A stretch of 18,998 bases of DNA from Ruminococcaceae bacterium UBA5396 (GTDB lineage: Bacteria; Bacillota; Clostridia; Oscillospirales; Acutalibacteraceae), in assembly GCA_002410715.1 (NCBI GenBank), contig DHOG01000170.1, positions 45,211-64,208 of the forward strand. Direction: 5' to 3'. The notes below the pieces were generated by a model. That model had not been told where the DNA came from, made no database searches, and was given only the letters and a program-made list of their open reading frames with translations. Shown piece after piece: positions 6,872 through 14,467 of the stretch (its first letter is position 1; each line of letters starts with the position of its first letter). Position numbers and translations under genes: made by a program.

Positions 6872-7735
6872 TTGGACAGTATTCAATGGTATCCGGGGCA
6901 TATGACAAAAACAAAGAGAAAAATAAAAGAATGTCTGCCCTTGATTGATATAGTCGTTGAAATTATTGATTCCCGGATTCCGGAAAGCAGCCGTAATCCT
7001 GACTTGAGCTCTCTTATATCCGGCAAGCCGCGGATTTTAATACTAAACAAATCAGATATTGCCGATGATGCTGTCACTTCTGTATGGATCCGGAATTATC
7101 GTGAAAATAATATTCCGGCAATTTCAGTCGATAGTAAAAGTGGTCGCGGCCTTGGCAGTTTTACGCCATTAATTCGTGAAGTTATGTCCGAACGCATTGC
7201 TCAGTGGAAAAAAAGGGGTATGTTAAATCGACCAATCAGAATGATGGTAGCTGGAATCCCAAATTCAGGTAAATCTTTATTTATTAATCGCATGTCTCAT
7301 GGAGGGAAAGCAAAGGTAGAGGATCGTCCCGGTGTTACGCGTAGCAATCAATGGTATGTGACAACAGATGGATACCAGATGTTAGATACGCCGGGCGTGC
7401 TTTGGCCGAAATTTGATGACCAAAGGGTTGCACGCCATCTGGCATTTACAGGTGCGATTAGGGACGAAGTTCTCGACATCGAGGAGCTAGCATATGATTT
7501 ACTTGTGATTTTAAACAGGGATTATAAAAAGCTGCTTAAAGAGCGTTATAAATTGCCGGAGAACGTAACGGATGACGCATGGGAGCTTCTCCAACTTATC
7601 GGAAAAAAGCGGGGAATGCTAATATCAGGTGGTGAGATTGATACCGAACGAGCATCTATAATGTTGATAGATGAATTTCGCGGCGGGAAAATTGGACGAA
7701 TTACTCTTGAAAAGCCAAACAAAACTTCAGGCTGA
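6872..7735 (+). CDS. rbgA: Ribosome biogenesis GTPase RbgA/YlqF
   Basis: RbgA is a GTPase needed for a late step in assembly of the 50S subunit in B. subtilis. The 287-residue protein shows the circularly permuted G-motif order of the family: G4 NKSD (59-62) and G5-like SVDSKSG (85-91) come first, followed by G1 GIPNSGKS (128-135), the G2 threonine in RPGVTRSNQW (Thr156) and G3 DTPG (172-175). The N-terminal IQWYPGHMTKTKR is also typical. Translation starts at a TTG (6872), well supported by AAGGAGAGG (6856-6864) seven bases upstream. Its place between lepB and rnhB matches the ylqF-rnhB linkage of Bacilli. Confidence 0.96.
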   Translation: MDSIQWYPGHMTKTKRKIKECLPLIDIVVEIIDSRIPESSRNPDLSSLISGKPRILILNKSDIADDAVTSVWIRNYRENNIPAISVDSKSGRGLGSFTPLIREVMSERIAQWKKRGMLNRPIRMMVAGIPNSGKSLFINRMSHGGKAKVEDRPGVTRSNQWYVTTDGYQMLDTPGVLWPKFDDQRVARHLAFTGAIRDEVLDIEELAYDLLVILNRDYKKLLKERYKLPENVTDDAWELLQLIGKKRGMLISGGEIDTERASIMLIDEFRGGKIGRITLEKPNKTSG

Positions 7736-7817
7736 AAGCCAGCAGGGTTGAATCTGCCCTGAATATATAATTGTAGCTACTGTAAAACAAAGCATAGCTA
7801 TGTAAGGTTGTGGTACT

Positions 7818-8420
7818 GTGACAAATTATCAATATGACCATATGATATACAGGGAAGGGTATAAATACATATGCGGAGTTGATGAAGCTGGGCGGGGTCC
7901 TCTGGCGGGTCCGGTTTTTGCAGCAGCCGTTATTTTAGACCCAAACAATGAAATACAGGGACTGAATGATTCAAAAAAACTTAGTGAAGGAAAAAGAGAA
8001 GCGCTATTTGAGTTAATAATAAAAAATGCTGTAGCCTATTCAATATCCAGTGCATCCGTAAAGGAAATTGAAACATTAAATATTTTACAGGCTACCATGT
8101 TAGCGATGCAACGGGCAATTGATGGATTGTCAGTAAGAACGGATTTGGTGCTAATTGATGGCAATCGTTTACCTCCTAATCTATCAAATCCCGCTCGTTC
8201 AATTGTAAAAGGCGATACGTTGTCAGCCTGCATCGGGGCCGCTTCAATTCTTGCGAAAGTAAGCCGGGACCGTCTTATGTATGAAATGGATAAAAAATAT
8301 CCTTGCTATCAGTTTTCTAAACATAAAGGATATGGAACAGCATTACATATCCAACTTCTGCACAAATATGGCTGTTCACCTGTCCACCGCACCAGTTTTT
8401 TGAACAAGATAATGGGATAG
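7818..8420 (+). CDS. rnhB: Ribonuclease HII
   Basis: RNase HII cuts the RNA strand of RNA-DNA hybrids and starts removal of single ribonucleotides from DNA. The protein has 200 residues, the normal size. The catalytic acidic residues are visible as Asp22 and Glu23 in CGVDEAGRGPLAGP, Asp114 in VLIDGNRLP and Asp151 in ILAKVSRDRLM; the KGD.LS..IGAASILAKV and YPCYQFSKHKGYGT blocks are also intact. Translation begins at a GTG (7818) with only a modest AAGG about ten bases upstream (7804-7807); Met9 (7842) is a less likely alternative. It lies 82 bases after rbgA and directly before yraN, a common order. Confidence 0.96.
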   Translation: MTNYQYDHMIYREGYKYICGVDEAGRGPLAGPVFAAAVILDPNNEIQGLNDSKKLSEGKREALFELIIKNAVAYSISSASVKEIETLNILQATMLAMQRAIDGLSVRTDLVLIDGNRLPPNLSNPARSIVKGDTLSACIGAASILAKVSRDRLMYEMDKKYPCYQFSKHKGYGTALHIQLLHKYGCSPVHRTSFLNKIMG

Positions 8421-8425
8421 GTTTC

Positions 8426-8827
8426 ATGGGAGATGACGTTATGGCGTATGTTTCAAAGGGCGCTGCCGGTGAAGTACTTGCTGCAAGATTTCTACGTGAG
8501 AAAGGATATGAAATCTGGACAGCTAATTTTACCTGCAGGTTTGGGGAAATAGACATAATCGCAGCAAAAAAACCGTATATTGCTTTCGTAGAGGTCAAAA
8601 CACGCAGTGATGATTCAATATATATGCCGAGAGAAGCAGTAACTAAAAATAAACAAAAACGTATCATTAAAACTGCTATGCTCTTCATTCAGAAAAATCA
8701 TATTGAATTGCAGCCGCGTTTTGATGTGATTGAAATTATTACAAAAAAGAATCATCCCATGAATATTATTGAGTTAGATCATATTCATGGGGCGTTTGAG
8801 GCGGGGGATTTGCATGCGGCTTTTTGA
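8426..8827 (+). CDS. YraN/UPF0102 family endonuclease-like protein
   Basis: A small protein of the UPF0102 (YraN) family, whose fold resembles Holliday junction resolvases and restriction endonucleases; its cellular role is not settled. The core nuclease-like signature is clear: GAAGEVLAARFLREKGYEI near the N-terminus, then RFGEIDIIA with the acidic metal-ligand position, and FVEVKTR with the E-x-K. It has 133 residues from the ATG at 8426, five bases after the rnhB stop. A second ATG at 8441, giving 128 residues, has the better ribosome site, GGGAG (8428-8432) with an eight-base spacer, and may be the real start. The 3' end overlaps the next gene. Confidence 0.9.
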   Translation: MGDDVMAYVSKGAAGEVLAARFLREKGYEIWTANFTCRFGEIDIIAAKKPYIAFVEVKTRSDDSIYMPREAVTKNKQKRIIKTAMLFIQKNHIELQPRFDVIEIITKKNHPMNIIELDHIHGAFEAGDLHAAF

Positions 8828-9752
8828 TATGCATTGTGATACTCTTTATGAATGCTCGATTGGTGGGTATAGCTTATCTGAGAATGAATTGCAATTAGAT
8901 TTAACTCGCGGTCTCGCCTATAATTCATGGGCACAGGTGTTTGCTGTTTGGATGCCCGATACACTCCGCGGTAATGCCGCTTGGATTCAATGCCGCAGTA
9001 TATTGGAGTTGGCGCAAAAGGAAACCATATTGAATCCTAAATTTAGAATTATATACAATGAAGCCGATTTGGATTTTGCAATACAAAACAATGTATGCGC
9101 AGCTGTATTAGCTGTTGAGGGCGGTTCTGCTCTTGCAGGCAACCTTGAAACGCTGGGCTTATTAGCCAGTATGGGTGTAAAGATAATTACCTTGACATGG
9201 AATGGTTCGAATGAATTGGGGCATGGATGCGAATCTCTTTGTAATGACGGACTTACCGAGTTCGGTAAAAAAGCCATAAAAGCTATGGAGAAGCTGAATA
9301 TTATACCCGATGTCTCACATCTCAACCAAGCAGGATTTTGGGATGTAATGGAAAACACAAACAACCCTATAATCGCAAGCCACTCTGTATCTGCAGCAAT
9401 CTGCGATCATCCCCGAAACCTGACAGATGATCAGTTTAAAGCGATTATGAAAAGGGGAGGAGTGGTGGGTCTTAATTTGTGCGAGTCTCATCTCGGTGAA
9501 CAGTCATTTGAATGTCTGCAAAAACATTTGGAGCACTATCTTTCACTGGGAGGAGAACATACGGTAGCTTTCGGATGCGATTTTGACGGCACCGATTTAC
9601 CGCCTGAATGGGGTGGTATTGAAGTAATGGAAAAAATATACGAATACTTTCAGCGCAAAAATTACGAGGAATCACTGCTAGACCGTTTGTTTTTCGGCAA
9701 TTGCTACGATTTTTTTCACAGTGCTTTGACAAGTACGGCATCTATGGTTTAG
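8814..9752 (+). CDS. Membrane dipeptidase (peptidase family M19)
   Basis: This 312-residue enzyme belongs to the renal dipeptidase family (M19), zinc enzymes that hydrolyse dipeptides including those with a D-residue at the C-terminal position. Zinc-site residues match the family: His7 and Asp9 in FDMHCDT, Glu102 in AVEGGSAL, His169 in IPDVSHLNQ and His190 in IIASHSVS; Arg201 in DHPRNLTD and the acidic CDFDGT loop (255-260) are also present. There is no signal peptide, so it is likely cytosolic despite the family name. An in-frame ATG exists at 8787, but 8814 follows GGGGGA (8803-8808) and gives the usual MRLFDMHCDT N-terminus. It overlaps yraN by 14 bases, suggesting coupled translation. Confidence 0.92.
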   Translation: MRLFDMHCDTLYECSIGGYSLSENELQLDLTRGLAYNSWAQVFAVWMPDTLRGNAAWIQCRSILELAQKETILNPKFRIIYNEADLDFAIQNNVCAAVLAVEGGSALAGNLETLGLLASMGVKIITLTWNGSNELGHGCESLCNDGLTEFGKKAIKAMEKLNIIPDVSHLNQAGFWDVMENTNNPIIASHSVSAAICDHPRNLTDDQFKAIMKRGGVVGLNLCESHLGEQSFECLQKHLEHYLSLGGEHTVAFGCDFDGTDLPPEWGGIEVMEKIYEYFQRKNYEESLLDRLFFGNCYDFFHSALTSTASMV

Positions 9753-9755
9753 TAT
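9726..9755 (+). promoter_or_regulatory. Probable promoter of thrC
   Basis: A consensus TTGACA (9726-9731) and TAGTAT (9750-9755) are separated by 18 bases. The -35 lies within the last codons of the dipeptidase gene. The start point would be near 9762, giving thrC a leader of about 100 bases that contains a possible stem (9774-9780 with 9798-9804). Confidence 0.5.
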
Positions 9756-9863
9756 ATATAAAATTATTAAAATAATCTGCGTTTTATCAACAAGTATGCG
9801 GATTGGATGGTAAGGTTCAAAAAACTTAATTCAGACAGCATGGGATAAAGGATGGTCAAATTT

Positions 9864-11360
9864 ATGAAGTATATCAGTACACGTGACAGCAGCGTTCGGG
9901 TAACCGCTTCTCATGCTATCACACAGGGAATTTCAAAAGACGGAGGGCTATTTGTTCCTGAAAGCTTTCCCTCTCTTCATCACCAAGATTTTCAAGAAAT
10001 GATTTCTATGAATTATGCAGACCGTGCAGCTTTTGTAATGTCAGGATTCCTAAGTGATTTTACAAAGGATGAAATAGGAGAATGCACCAAGCTGGCTTAT
10101 TGTATGGATCGTTTCCGTGTTCCTGCTGTTGCTCCTCTTCATGAACTCTATGAGGGCGTAAATCTGCTTGAACTATGGCATGGACCGACTTGTGCCTTTA
10201 AGGATATGGCATTACAGATCCTGCCGCAACTAATGCGGGTATCGGCAAAAAAGACGGCAGAAGGCAAGACAATTATAATTTTGGTCGCAACATCGGGAGA
10301 TACCGGAAAAGCAGCTCTTGAAGGTTTCAAAGATGCTGCAAACACCCGTATTCTTGTGTTTTATCCTGAAGAAGGCGTCAGCCCCATGCAAAAGCTCCAG
10401 ATGGTAACGCAGGAGGGCGGTAATGTAGCGGTTTGCGGAATACGCGGTAACTTTGATGACGCGCAGACCGGCGTTAAGTCTATTTTTACAAACCCAGATA
10501 TTGCAAAGCGGCTTGAAGCGAATAATATGATGTTTTCCAGCGCCAATTCAATTAATTGGGGGCGTTTACTGCCTCAGATTGTTTATTACATTTCATCTTA
10601 CTGTGACCTTATTTCCAACAACAGTATAAATCCCGGTGATAAAATTAATATTGTTGTTCCAACAGGTAATTTCGGCAATATTCTTGCCGCATACTATGCC
10701 GGGAAAATGGGCCTCCCTATCAATCGGCTAATATGTGCTTCAAATAAAAATCGTGTACTGACAGATTTTATTCAAACAGGGGTATATAATAGAAACCGTG
10801 AATTCCATGCCACTTCTTCACCTTCTATGGATATCCTGATTTCCTCAAATCTTGAGAGGCTTCTGTATGATCTTTCCGAATGTGATGATAATGAAATTAT
10901 ACGTTTGATGCAGGATCTTAACACAAAGGGTCAATATAAAGTTTCCGATTCGATGTCAAAACGTATCCAATCAATGTTCTCAGCAGGATGGTGTGATGAT
11001 CTACTGACGGCAAAAACAATAAAGGATACATTTGATTGTTACGGTTATCTTTGTGATACACATACGGCAGTTGCCATAAATGTTTATGAAGAGTATAGAA
11101 AGCAAACCGACGATAAAACTCCGACAGTAATTGTTTCTACTGCAAATCCCTATAAGTTTTCGGACAATGTCTTACAAGCATTGGGCGGCAATGTTAAGGC
11201 GGAAGATGAATTTAATAAAATGGACATGCTGTATACCATTACACAGTGTGGAATACCGGATCCTCTTGCTGCAATTAAAGGAAAAAATAAGCGGTTTTAT
11301 AATGTATGTAGCCCTGCCGATATGGAGCAAATTGTTTATGAAATGCTCCATATCGGCTAA
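9864..11360 (+). CDS. thrC: Threonine synthase
   Basis: Threonine synthase is a PLP enzyme that converts O-phosphohomoserine to threonine, the last step of the pathway. With the chosen start it has 498 residues, the size of the long bacterial ThrC class. The PLP lysine is Lys113 in LWHGPTCAFKDMA, and the phosphate-binding ATSGDTGKAALEGF motif follows; further family blocks include NSINWGRLLPQIVYY and VPTGNFGNILAAYYA. An ATG at 9852 is in frame, but it falls inside AAAGGATGG (9847-9855), the likely Shine-Dalgarno site of the ATG at 9864, which gives the typical MKYISTRD start. Its substrate needs a homoserine kinase; the ApgM-like gene at 3623-4840 is a candidate. The last 15 codons encode a perfect 14-bp hairpin. 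Confidence 0.96.
   Translation: MKYISTRDSSVRVTASHAITQGISKDGGLFVPESFPSLHHQDFQEMISMNYADRAAFVMSGFLSDFTKDEIGECTKLAYCMDRFRVPAVAPLHELYEGVNLLELWHGPTCAFKDMALQILPQLMRVSAKKTAEGKTIIILVATSGDTGKAALEGFKDAANTRILVFYPEEGVSPMQKLQMVTQEGGNVAVCGIRGNFDDAQTGVKSIFTNPDIAKRLEANNMMFSSANSINWGRLLPQIVYYISSYCDLISNNSINPGDKINIVVPTGNFGNILAAYYAGKMGLPINRLICASNKNRVLTDFIQTGVYNRNREFHATSSPSMDILISSNLERLLYDLSECDDNEIIRLMQDLNTKGQYKVSDSMSKRIQSMFSAGWCDDLLTAKTIKDTFDCYGYLCDTHTAVAINVYEEYRKQTDDKTPTVIVSTANPYKFSDNVLQALGGNVKAEDEFNKMDMLYTITQCGIPDPLAAIKGKNKRFYNVCSPADMEQIVYEMLHIG
11316..11357. terminator. 14-bp perfect hairpin inside the 3' end of thrC, candidate convergent terminator
   Basis: GCCGATATGGAGCA (11316-11329) is exactly complementary to TGCTCCATATCGGC (11344-11357) around a 14-base loop, ending at the thrC stop codon. 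thrC and the minus-strand DUF1540 gene converge with three bases between their stops, so a shared terminator is expected here. Neither strand has a U-tract after the stem, so a classical intrinsic terminator is not proven; it may act as an RNA 3'-end stabiliser or need a factor. Confidence 0.5.
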
Positions 11361-11363
11361 GCC

Positions 11364-11549
11364 TTATGACTTTGCTTCCGGCTTAAAGGTGTCGCATACT
11401 GTATCAATGCTGCTAATAGCGTGGGTAGGACCAACCTTGATTTTATCAGCTGAACAGATATCGTCGCCCCTATGATATACACAGTTTTTTACATCGCAAT
11501 ATACTACCGGAGTCGGTAAATCATTTTTTTCATCTTTAAATAGATTCAT
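11364..11549 (-). CDS. Small Cys-rich DUF1540 protein
   Basis: A 61-residue protein matching the DUF1540 pattern common in Clostridia: four cysteines at 18, 23, 32 and 52 with the surrounding VYCDVKNCVYH, ICSADKIKVGP and TVCDTF motifs. The cysteine spacing suggests metal binding, but no function is established for the family. The start is supported by AAAGGAAG (complement of 11558-11565) about eight bases before the ATG. It converges with thrC across three bases and shares its 105-base upstream region with the divergent metallophosphoesterase; a TATAAA on the minus strand in that region could be its -10, with no good -35. Confidence 0.85.
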   Translation of the reverse strand: MNLFKDEKNDLPTPVVYCDVKNCVYHRGDDICSADKIKVGPTHAISSIDTVCDTFKPEAKS

Positions 11550-11654
11550 TTTATTCGCTTCCTTTCCGGCTTAACGCCATTTATAGTGTTTGCGAAAATA
11601 GTCTTATTTATATTCTAAATATTTTGAATTTTATGTAGTTTTAAGGAGTACAGT

Positions 11655-12341
11655 ATGTCGTTGTTTGCCATTGCTGACTTACATCTGTCTCTCGACGCTG
11701 ATAAACCAATGGATGTTTTCCGCGGTTGGGATAATTATGTTGAACGTCTTGAAAAGAATTGGATACAACTTGTTTCAGAAAATGACACGGTTGTGATTGC
11801 AGGAGATGTTTCTTGGGCAAAGACACTCGAACAAACAAAAAAAGATTTTTGTTTGTTGCATTCTTTGCCGGGAAAAAAACTGATACTAAAGGGAAACCAT
11901 GATTTCTGGTGGACAACACGCAGGAAAATGGAACAATTTTTATCAGATAACGGATTCGATACTCTTAGCTTCATTCATAACAGCACCGAGACTGTTGGTG
12001 ATTATGCAGTATGCGGAACACGAGGTTGGTTCTTTGATGCTGAGGAAGATTTAGACAAGAAAATTTTACTGCGTGAAGCGGGGAGGCTTAACACATCAAT
12101 AAATGAAGCCATTAAAACCGGAAAAGAACCTGTGGTATTTCTTCATTATCCGCCAATTTTGGGGGAATCTCAATGTAATGAGATACTATCTATAATTTTA
12201 CAGCACAAAATACGCCTATGTTATTATGGACATATTCATGGACCGGCAGCACATAAAATACTGCCAAGGACAATTGAGGGGACAACATTTCATCTTGTAT
12301 CCTGTGATGCTGTTAGCTTTTCACCAGTATTAGTAAGATAA
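11655..12341 (+). CDS. Calcineurin-like metallophosphoesterase
   Basis: A 228-residue member of the calcineurin-like phosphoesterase superfamily with all metal motifs in order: Asp8 and His10 in IADLHLS, GDVSW with Asp51, GNHD (80-83), His164 in VFLHYPP, and GHIHG (192-196) with His193 and His195. The two-metal centre should be intact. The substrate cannot be inferred; family members act on nucleotides, phosphoproteins or phospholipids. No signal peptide or membrane segment is seen. AAGGAG (11643-11648) is six bases before the ATG. It lies immediately before the trigger factor gene but that gene has its own promoter; such a metallophosphoesterase next to tig recurs in clostridial genomes as far as I recall. 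Confidence 0.9.
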   Translation: MSLFAIADLHLSLDADKPMDVFRGWDNYVERLEKNWIQLVSENDTVVIAGDVSWAKTLEQTKKDFCLLHSLPGKKLILKGNHDFWWTTRRKMEQFLSDNGFDTLSFIHNSTETVGDYAVCGTRGWFFDAEEDLDKKILLREAGRLNTSINEAIKTGKEPVVFLHYPPILGESQCNEILSIILQHKIRLCYYGHIHGPAAHKILPRTIEGTTFHLVSCDAVSFSPVLVR

Positions 12342-12342
12342 T

Positions 12343-12368
12343 ATAAATAATCTTTATGGATTATTTAT
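12343..12368 (+). terminator. AT-rich hairpin after the metallophosphoesterase
   Basis: ATAAATAATC (12343-12352) pairs perfectly with GATTATTTAT (12359-12368) around a six-base loop, directly after the stop. The stem is weak (two G-C pairs) and no long U-run follows, so it is a possible terminator or 3'-end structure only. Confidence 0.35.
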
Positions 12369-12408
12369 TGAAAATTTTCGAAAAAAGATAGCACAAATTG
12401 TCTCACTA

Positions 12409-12417
12409 TGTTATAAT
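12409..12417 (+). promoter_or_regulatory. Extended -10 promoter of tig
   Basis: A perfect TATAAT (12412-12417) with TGT directly before it (12409-12411) forms an extended -10. No good -35 is seen at 17-18 bases (TAGCAC or ATAGCA). The start would be near 12424, leaving about 37 bases of leader ending in AGGAGG. Overlapping small palindromes GAAAATTTTC and TTTTCGAAAA (12370-12384) sit just upstream. Confidence 0.6.
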
Positions 12418-12460
12418 TATTTACATTGCGTTATCGTGTATTTACAGGAGGAAAATAAAC

Positions 12461-13744
12461 ATGACTTTAAAAAATGTGTCTAAAGTTGATACTAACCGCG
12501 TTGAACTGGAAATTGAGGTGGATGCTGAAGCATTTGAAGCTGCTGTAAGCAAAGCATATAAAAAGAATATTGGCAAGATGTCAGTTCCAGGTTTCCGCAA
12601 AGGAAAGGCGCCCCGTCATCTTGTTGAAAAGATATACGGAACCGGCATTTTTTATGATGATGCCATAAATGAATTGTATCCTACCGCGCTAAACCAAGCC
12701 ATTGAGCAGTCAGAGTATGAGTATGTTGAAGATAAAATTGATCTTGATGTCGTTTCGGTAGGAAAAGAAGGATTTACATTCAAAGCGGTTATTACAACCA
12801 AACCGGAGGTGGAAGTAGGCGAATATAAAGGGCTGAAAGCTGAAAAGAAGGTTGAGCCGGTGTCTGATGAAGATGTTAATGCTGAAATCTCCAGACTTCA
12901 AGAACGCAATTCGCGCCTCATTTCTATCGAAGGACGTCCTGCCGAAAATGGTGATACAGTAATATTTGATTTTGAAGGTTTTGTTGATGACAAGCCGTTC
13001 GATGGTGGGAAGGCGGAAAACTATACGCTGAAACTTGGTTCAAACCAGTTTATCCCTGGCTTTGAGGATCAGATTATCGGAAAATCTTCTGAGGAAGAAT
13101 TTGATGTTGAAGTAACTTTTCCTGATGATTATCATGCTGAGGAACTTGCTGGCAAGCCAGCGGTGTTCAAATGCAAGCTCCATGAAATCAAAGCAAGCGA
13201 ATTGCCTGAGCTGAATGACGATTTTTCAAAGGATGTCAGTGAGTTTGACACACTTGATGAGCTCAAGGCAGATCTTAAATCTAAGCTTGAGCATCAAAGA
13301 GAACATTCAGCAGAAGACGCCTTTGAGTCACAGTTAATTGAACAGCTTGTGGATGGATTAAAAGCTGAAATTCCCGAAGCAATGTTTGAAAATCGCGTCA
13401 ATGAAAGCGTAAGGGAATTTGAGCAGAGACTTCAGTCGCAGGGCTTGAATCTTGATTCATATATGCAATATACAGGTATGAATATGGAGGCATTCAGAAA
13501 AGGATTCCGCGATCAGGCAGAGAAACAGGTAAAGATTCGTCTTACGCTTGAAAAGATTGCTGCTCTTGAGGAAATTGTTCCTACAGACGAGGAAGTTGAA
13601 GCCGAATATTCAAAAATGGCAGAACAATACAAACTGGAAGTAGAGAAGGTTAAAGCATTTATTCCGAAGTCTGAGCTTGTAAAAGATATTGCAGTCGGTA
13701 AAGCGATGGATCTCGTTAAAGAAAACGCTGAAATATCAGCGTAA
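12461..13744 (+). CDS. tig: Trigger factor
   Basis: Trigger factor is the ribosome-bound chaperone and peptidyl-prolyl isomerase that meets nascent chains at the exit tunnel. From the ATG at 12461 the protein has 427 residues, the usual length. The ribosome-docking signature GFRKGKAP is at 44-51 in the N-terminal domain, the FKBP-like isomerase domain runs from about 163 to 245 (GDTVIFDFEGFVDDKPF, LGSNQFIPGFEDQIIG), and the helical C-terminal substrate-cradling region follows. The frame is open upstream to an ATG at 12398, but that lies at or before the promoter; AGGAGG (12446-12451) nine bases before 12461 settles the start. It heads the tig-clpP-clpX-lon-engB group. Confidence 0.97.
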   Translation: MTLKNVSKVDTNRVELEIEVDAEAFEAAVSKAYKKNIGKMSVPGFRKGKAPRHLVEKIYGTGIFYDDAINELYPTALNQAIEQSEYEYVEDKIDLDVVSVGKEGFTFKAVITTKPEVEVGEYKGLKAEKKVEPVSDEDVNAEISRLQERNSRLISIEGRPAENGDTVIFDFEGFVDDKPFDGGKAENYTLKLGSNQFIPGFEDQIIGKSSEEEFDVEVTFPDDYHAEELAGKPAVFKCKLHEIKASELPELNDDFSKDVSEFDTLDELKADLKSKLEHQREHSAEDAFESQLIEQLVDGLKAEIPEAMFENRVNESVREFEQRLQSQGLNLDSYMQYTGMNMEAFRKGFRDQAEKQVKIRLTLEKIAALEEIVPTDEEVEAEYSKMAEQYKLEVEKVKAFIPKSELVKDIAVGKAMDLVKENAEISA

Positions 13745-13846
13745 TTCATATCCTGATCGTTGCTTGAAAGTGATTTATTATGGCAATACTACATTGGCTT
13801 GTCTTTTAAATTGTCAAATAATGAATGAAAGGTTGAGTGATGTTGT

Positions 13847-14434
13847 ATGAGCAGTTTGGTTCCTTATGTTGTCGAACAGACAGGTCGGGGAGAGCGCAGT
13901 TATGATATATTTTCCCGTTTATTGAATGACCGTATTATTATGCTGTCTGATGAAGTAAATGATACGACAGCCTCTCTCATTGTTTCCCAGCTTATTTATC
14001 TTGAAGGTCAGGATCCCGATAAAGATATTGACTTATATATCAACAGTCCTGGTGGTTCTATTTCCGCCGGTATGGCGATATATGATACTATGCAGTTTAT
14101 AAAATGTGATGTTTCCACAATATGCATCGGAATGGCTGCGAGTATGGGCTCCTTCCTTCTGGCAGCAGGAACAAAAGGAAAGCGTAAAGCTCTGCCGAAC
14201 AGTGAAATCATGATCCATCAGCCGTCAGGCGGTTCACGCGGTCAGGCAAGCGATATAAAAATTCAAGCGGATCATATATTATTCATCCGTGGTCGTATGA
14301 ATAAGCTGTTATCCGAAATGACCGGTCAGCCGATTGAGACTATTGAACGAGATACTGATCGTGATAATTTTATGACTGCAGAAGATGCTAAAAAGTACGG
14401 CATAATCGATCATATTATTACAAAACGCAGTTAA
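13847..14434 (+). CDS. clpP: ATP-dependent Clp protease proteolytic subunit
   Basis: ClpP forms the tetradecameric serine protease chamber that works with ClpX or ClpC. The protein has 195 residues and shows the full triad: Ser99 in [14 protein letters not shown], His124 in [10 protein letters not shown] and Asp173 in [13 protein letters not shown]. The N-terminal [23 protein letters not shown] is typical of the mature form, with little or no propeptide. The ribosome site is imperfect: AAAGG (13828-13832) and GTGAT (13837-13841) each match part of the anti-Shine-Dalgarno sequence. It follows tig by about 100 bases and precedes clpX by 33, so ClpXP are probably made together. Confidence 0.98.
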   Translation: MSSLVPYVVEQTGRGERSYDIFSRLLNDRIIMLSDEVNDTTASLIVSQLIYLEGQDPDKDIDLYINSPGGSISAGMAIYDTMQFIKCDVSTICIGMAASMGSFLLAAGTKGKRKALPNSEIMIHQPSGGSRGQASDIKIQADHILFIRGRMNKLLSEMTGQPIETIERDTDRDNFMTAEDAKKYGIIDHIITKRS

Positions 14435-14467
14435 TTCTTGATATTCCAGTTATGAGGAGAGCGGACA

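Noticed and set aside
7736..7817. Short pairings between rbgA and rnhB (CAGGG 7743-7747 with CCCTG 7757-7761; repeated TAGCTA)
   Set aside because: The stems are short, compete with each other and have no T-run, so a terminator or regulatory RNA is not supported.
8317..8688. Minus-strand ORF of 123 codons opposite rnhB and yraN
   Set aside because: It lies wholly antisense to two well-supported genes and shows no family motif or ribosome site.
12398..12460. 21-residue N-terminal extension of trigger factor
   Set aside because: It overlaps the promoter -10 element, and the AGGAGG before 12461 fixes the start; the extension does not resemble the family.
13745..13846. Possible CtsR operator upstream of clpP (TGTCAAA followed by TAA)
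   Set aside because: Only one heptad resembles the CtsR box; the second repeat at the required spacing does not match. No CIRCE element was seen either.
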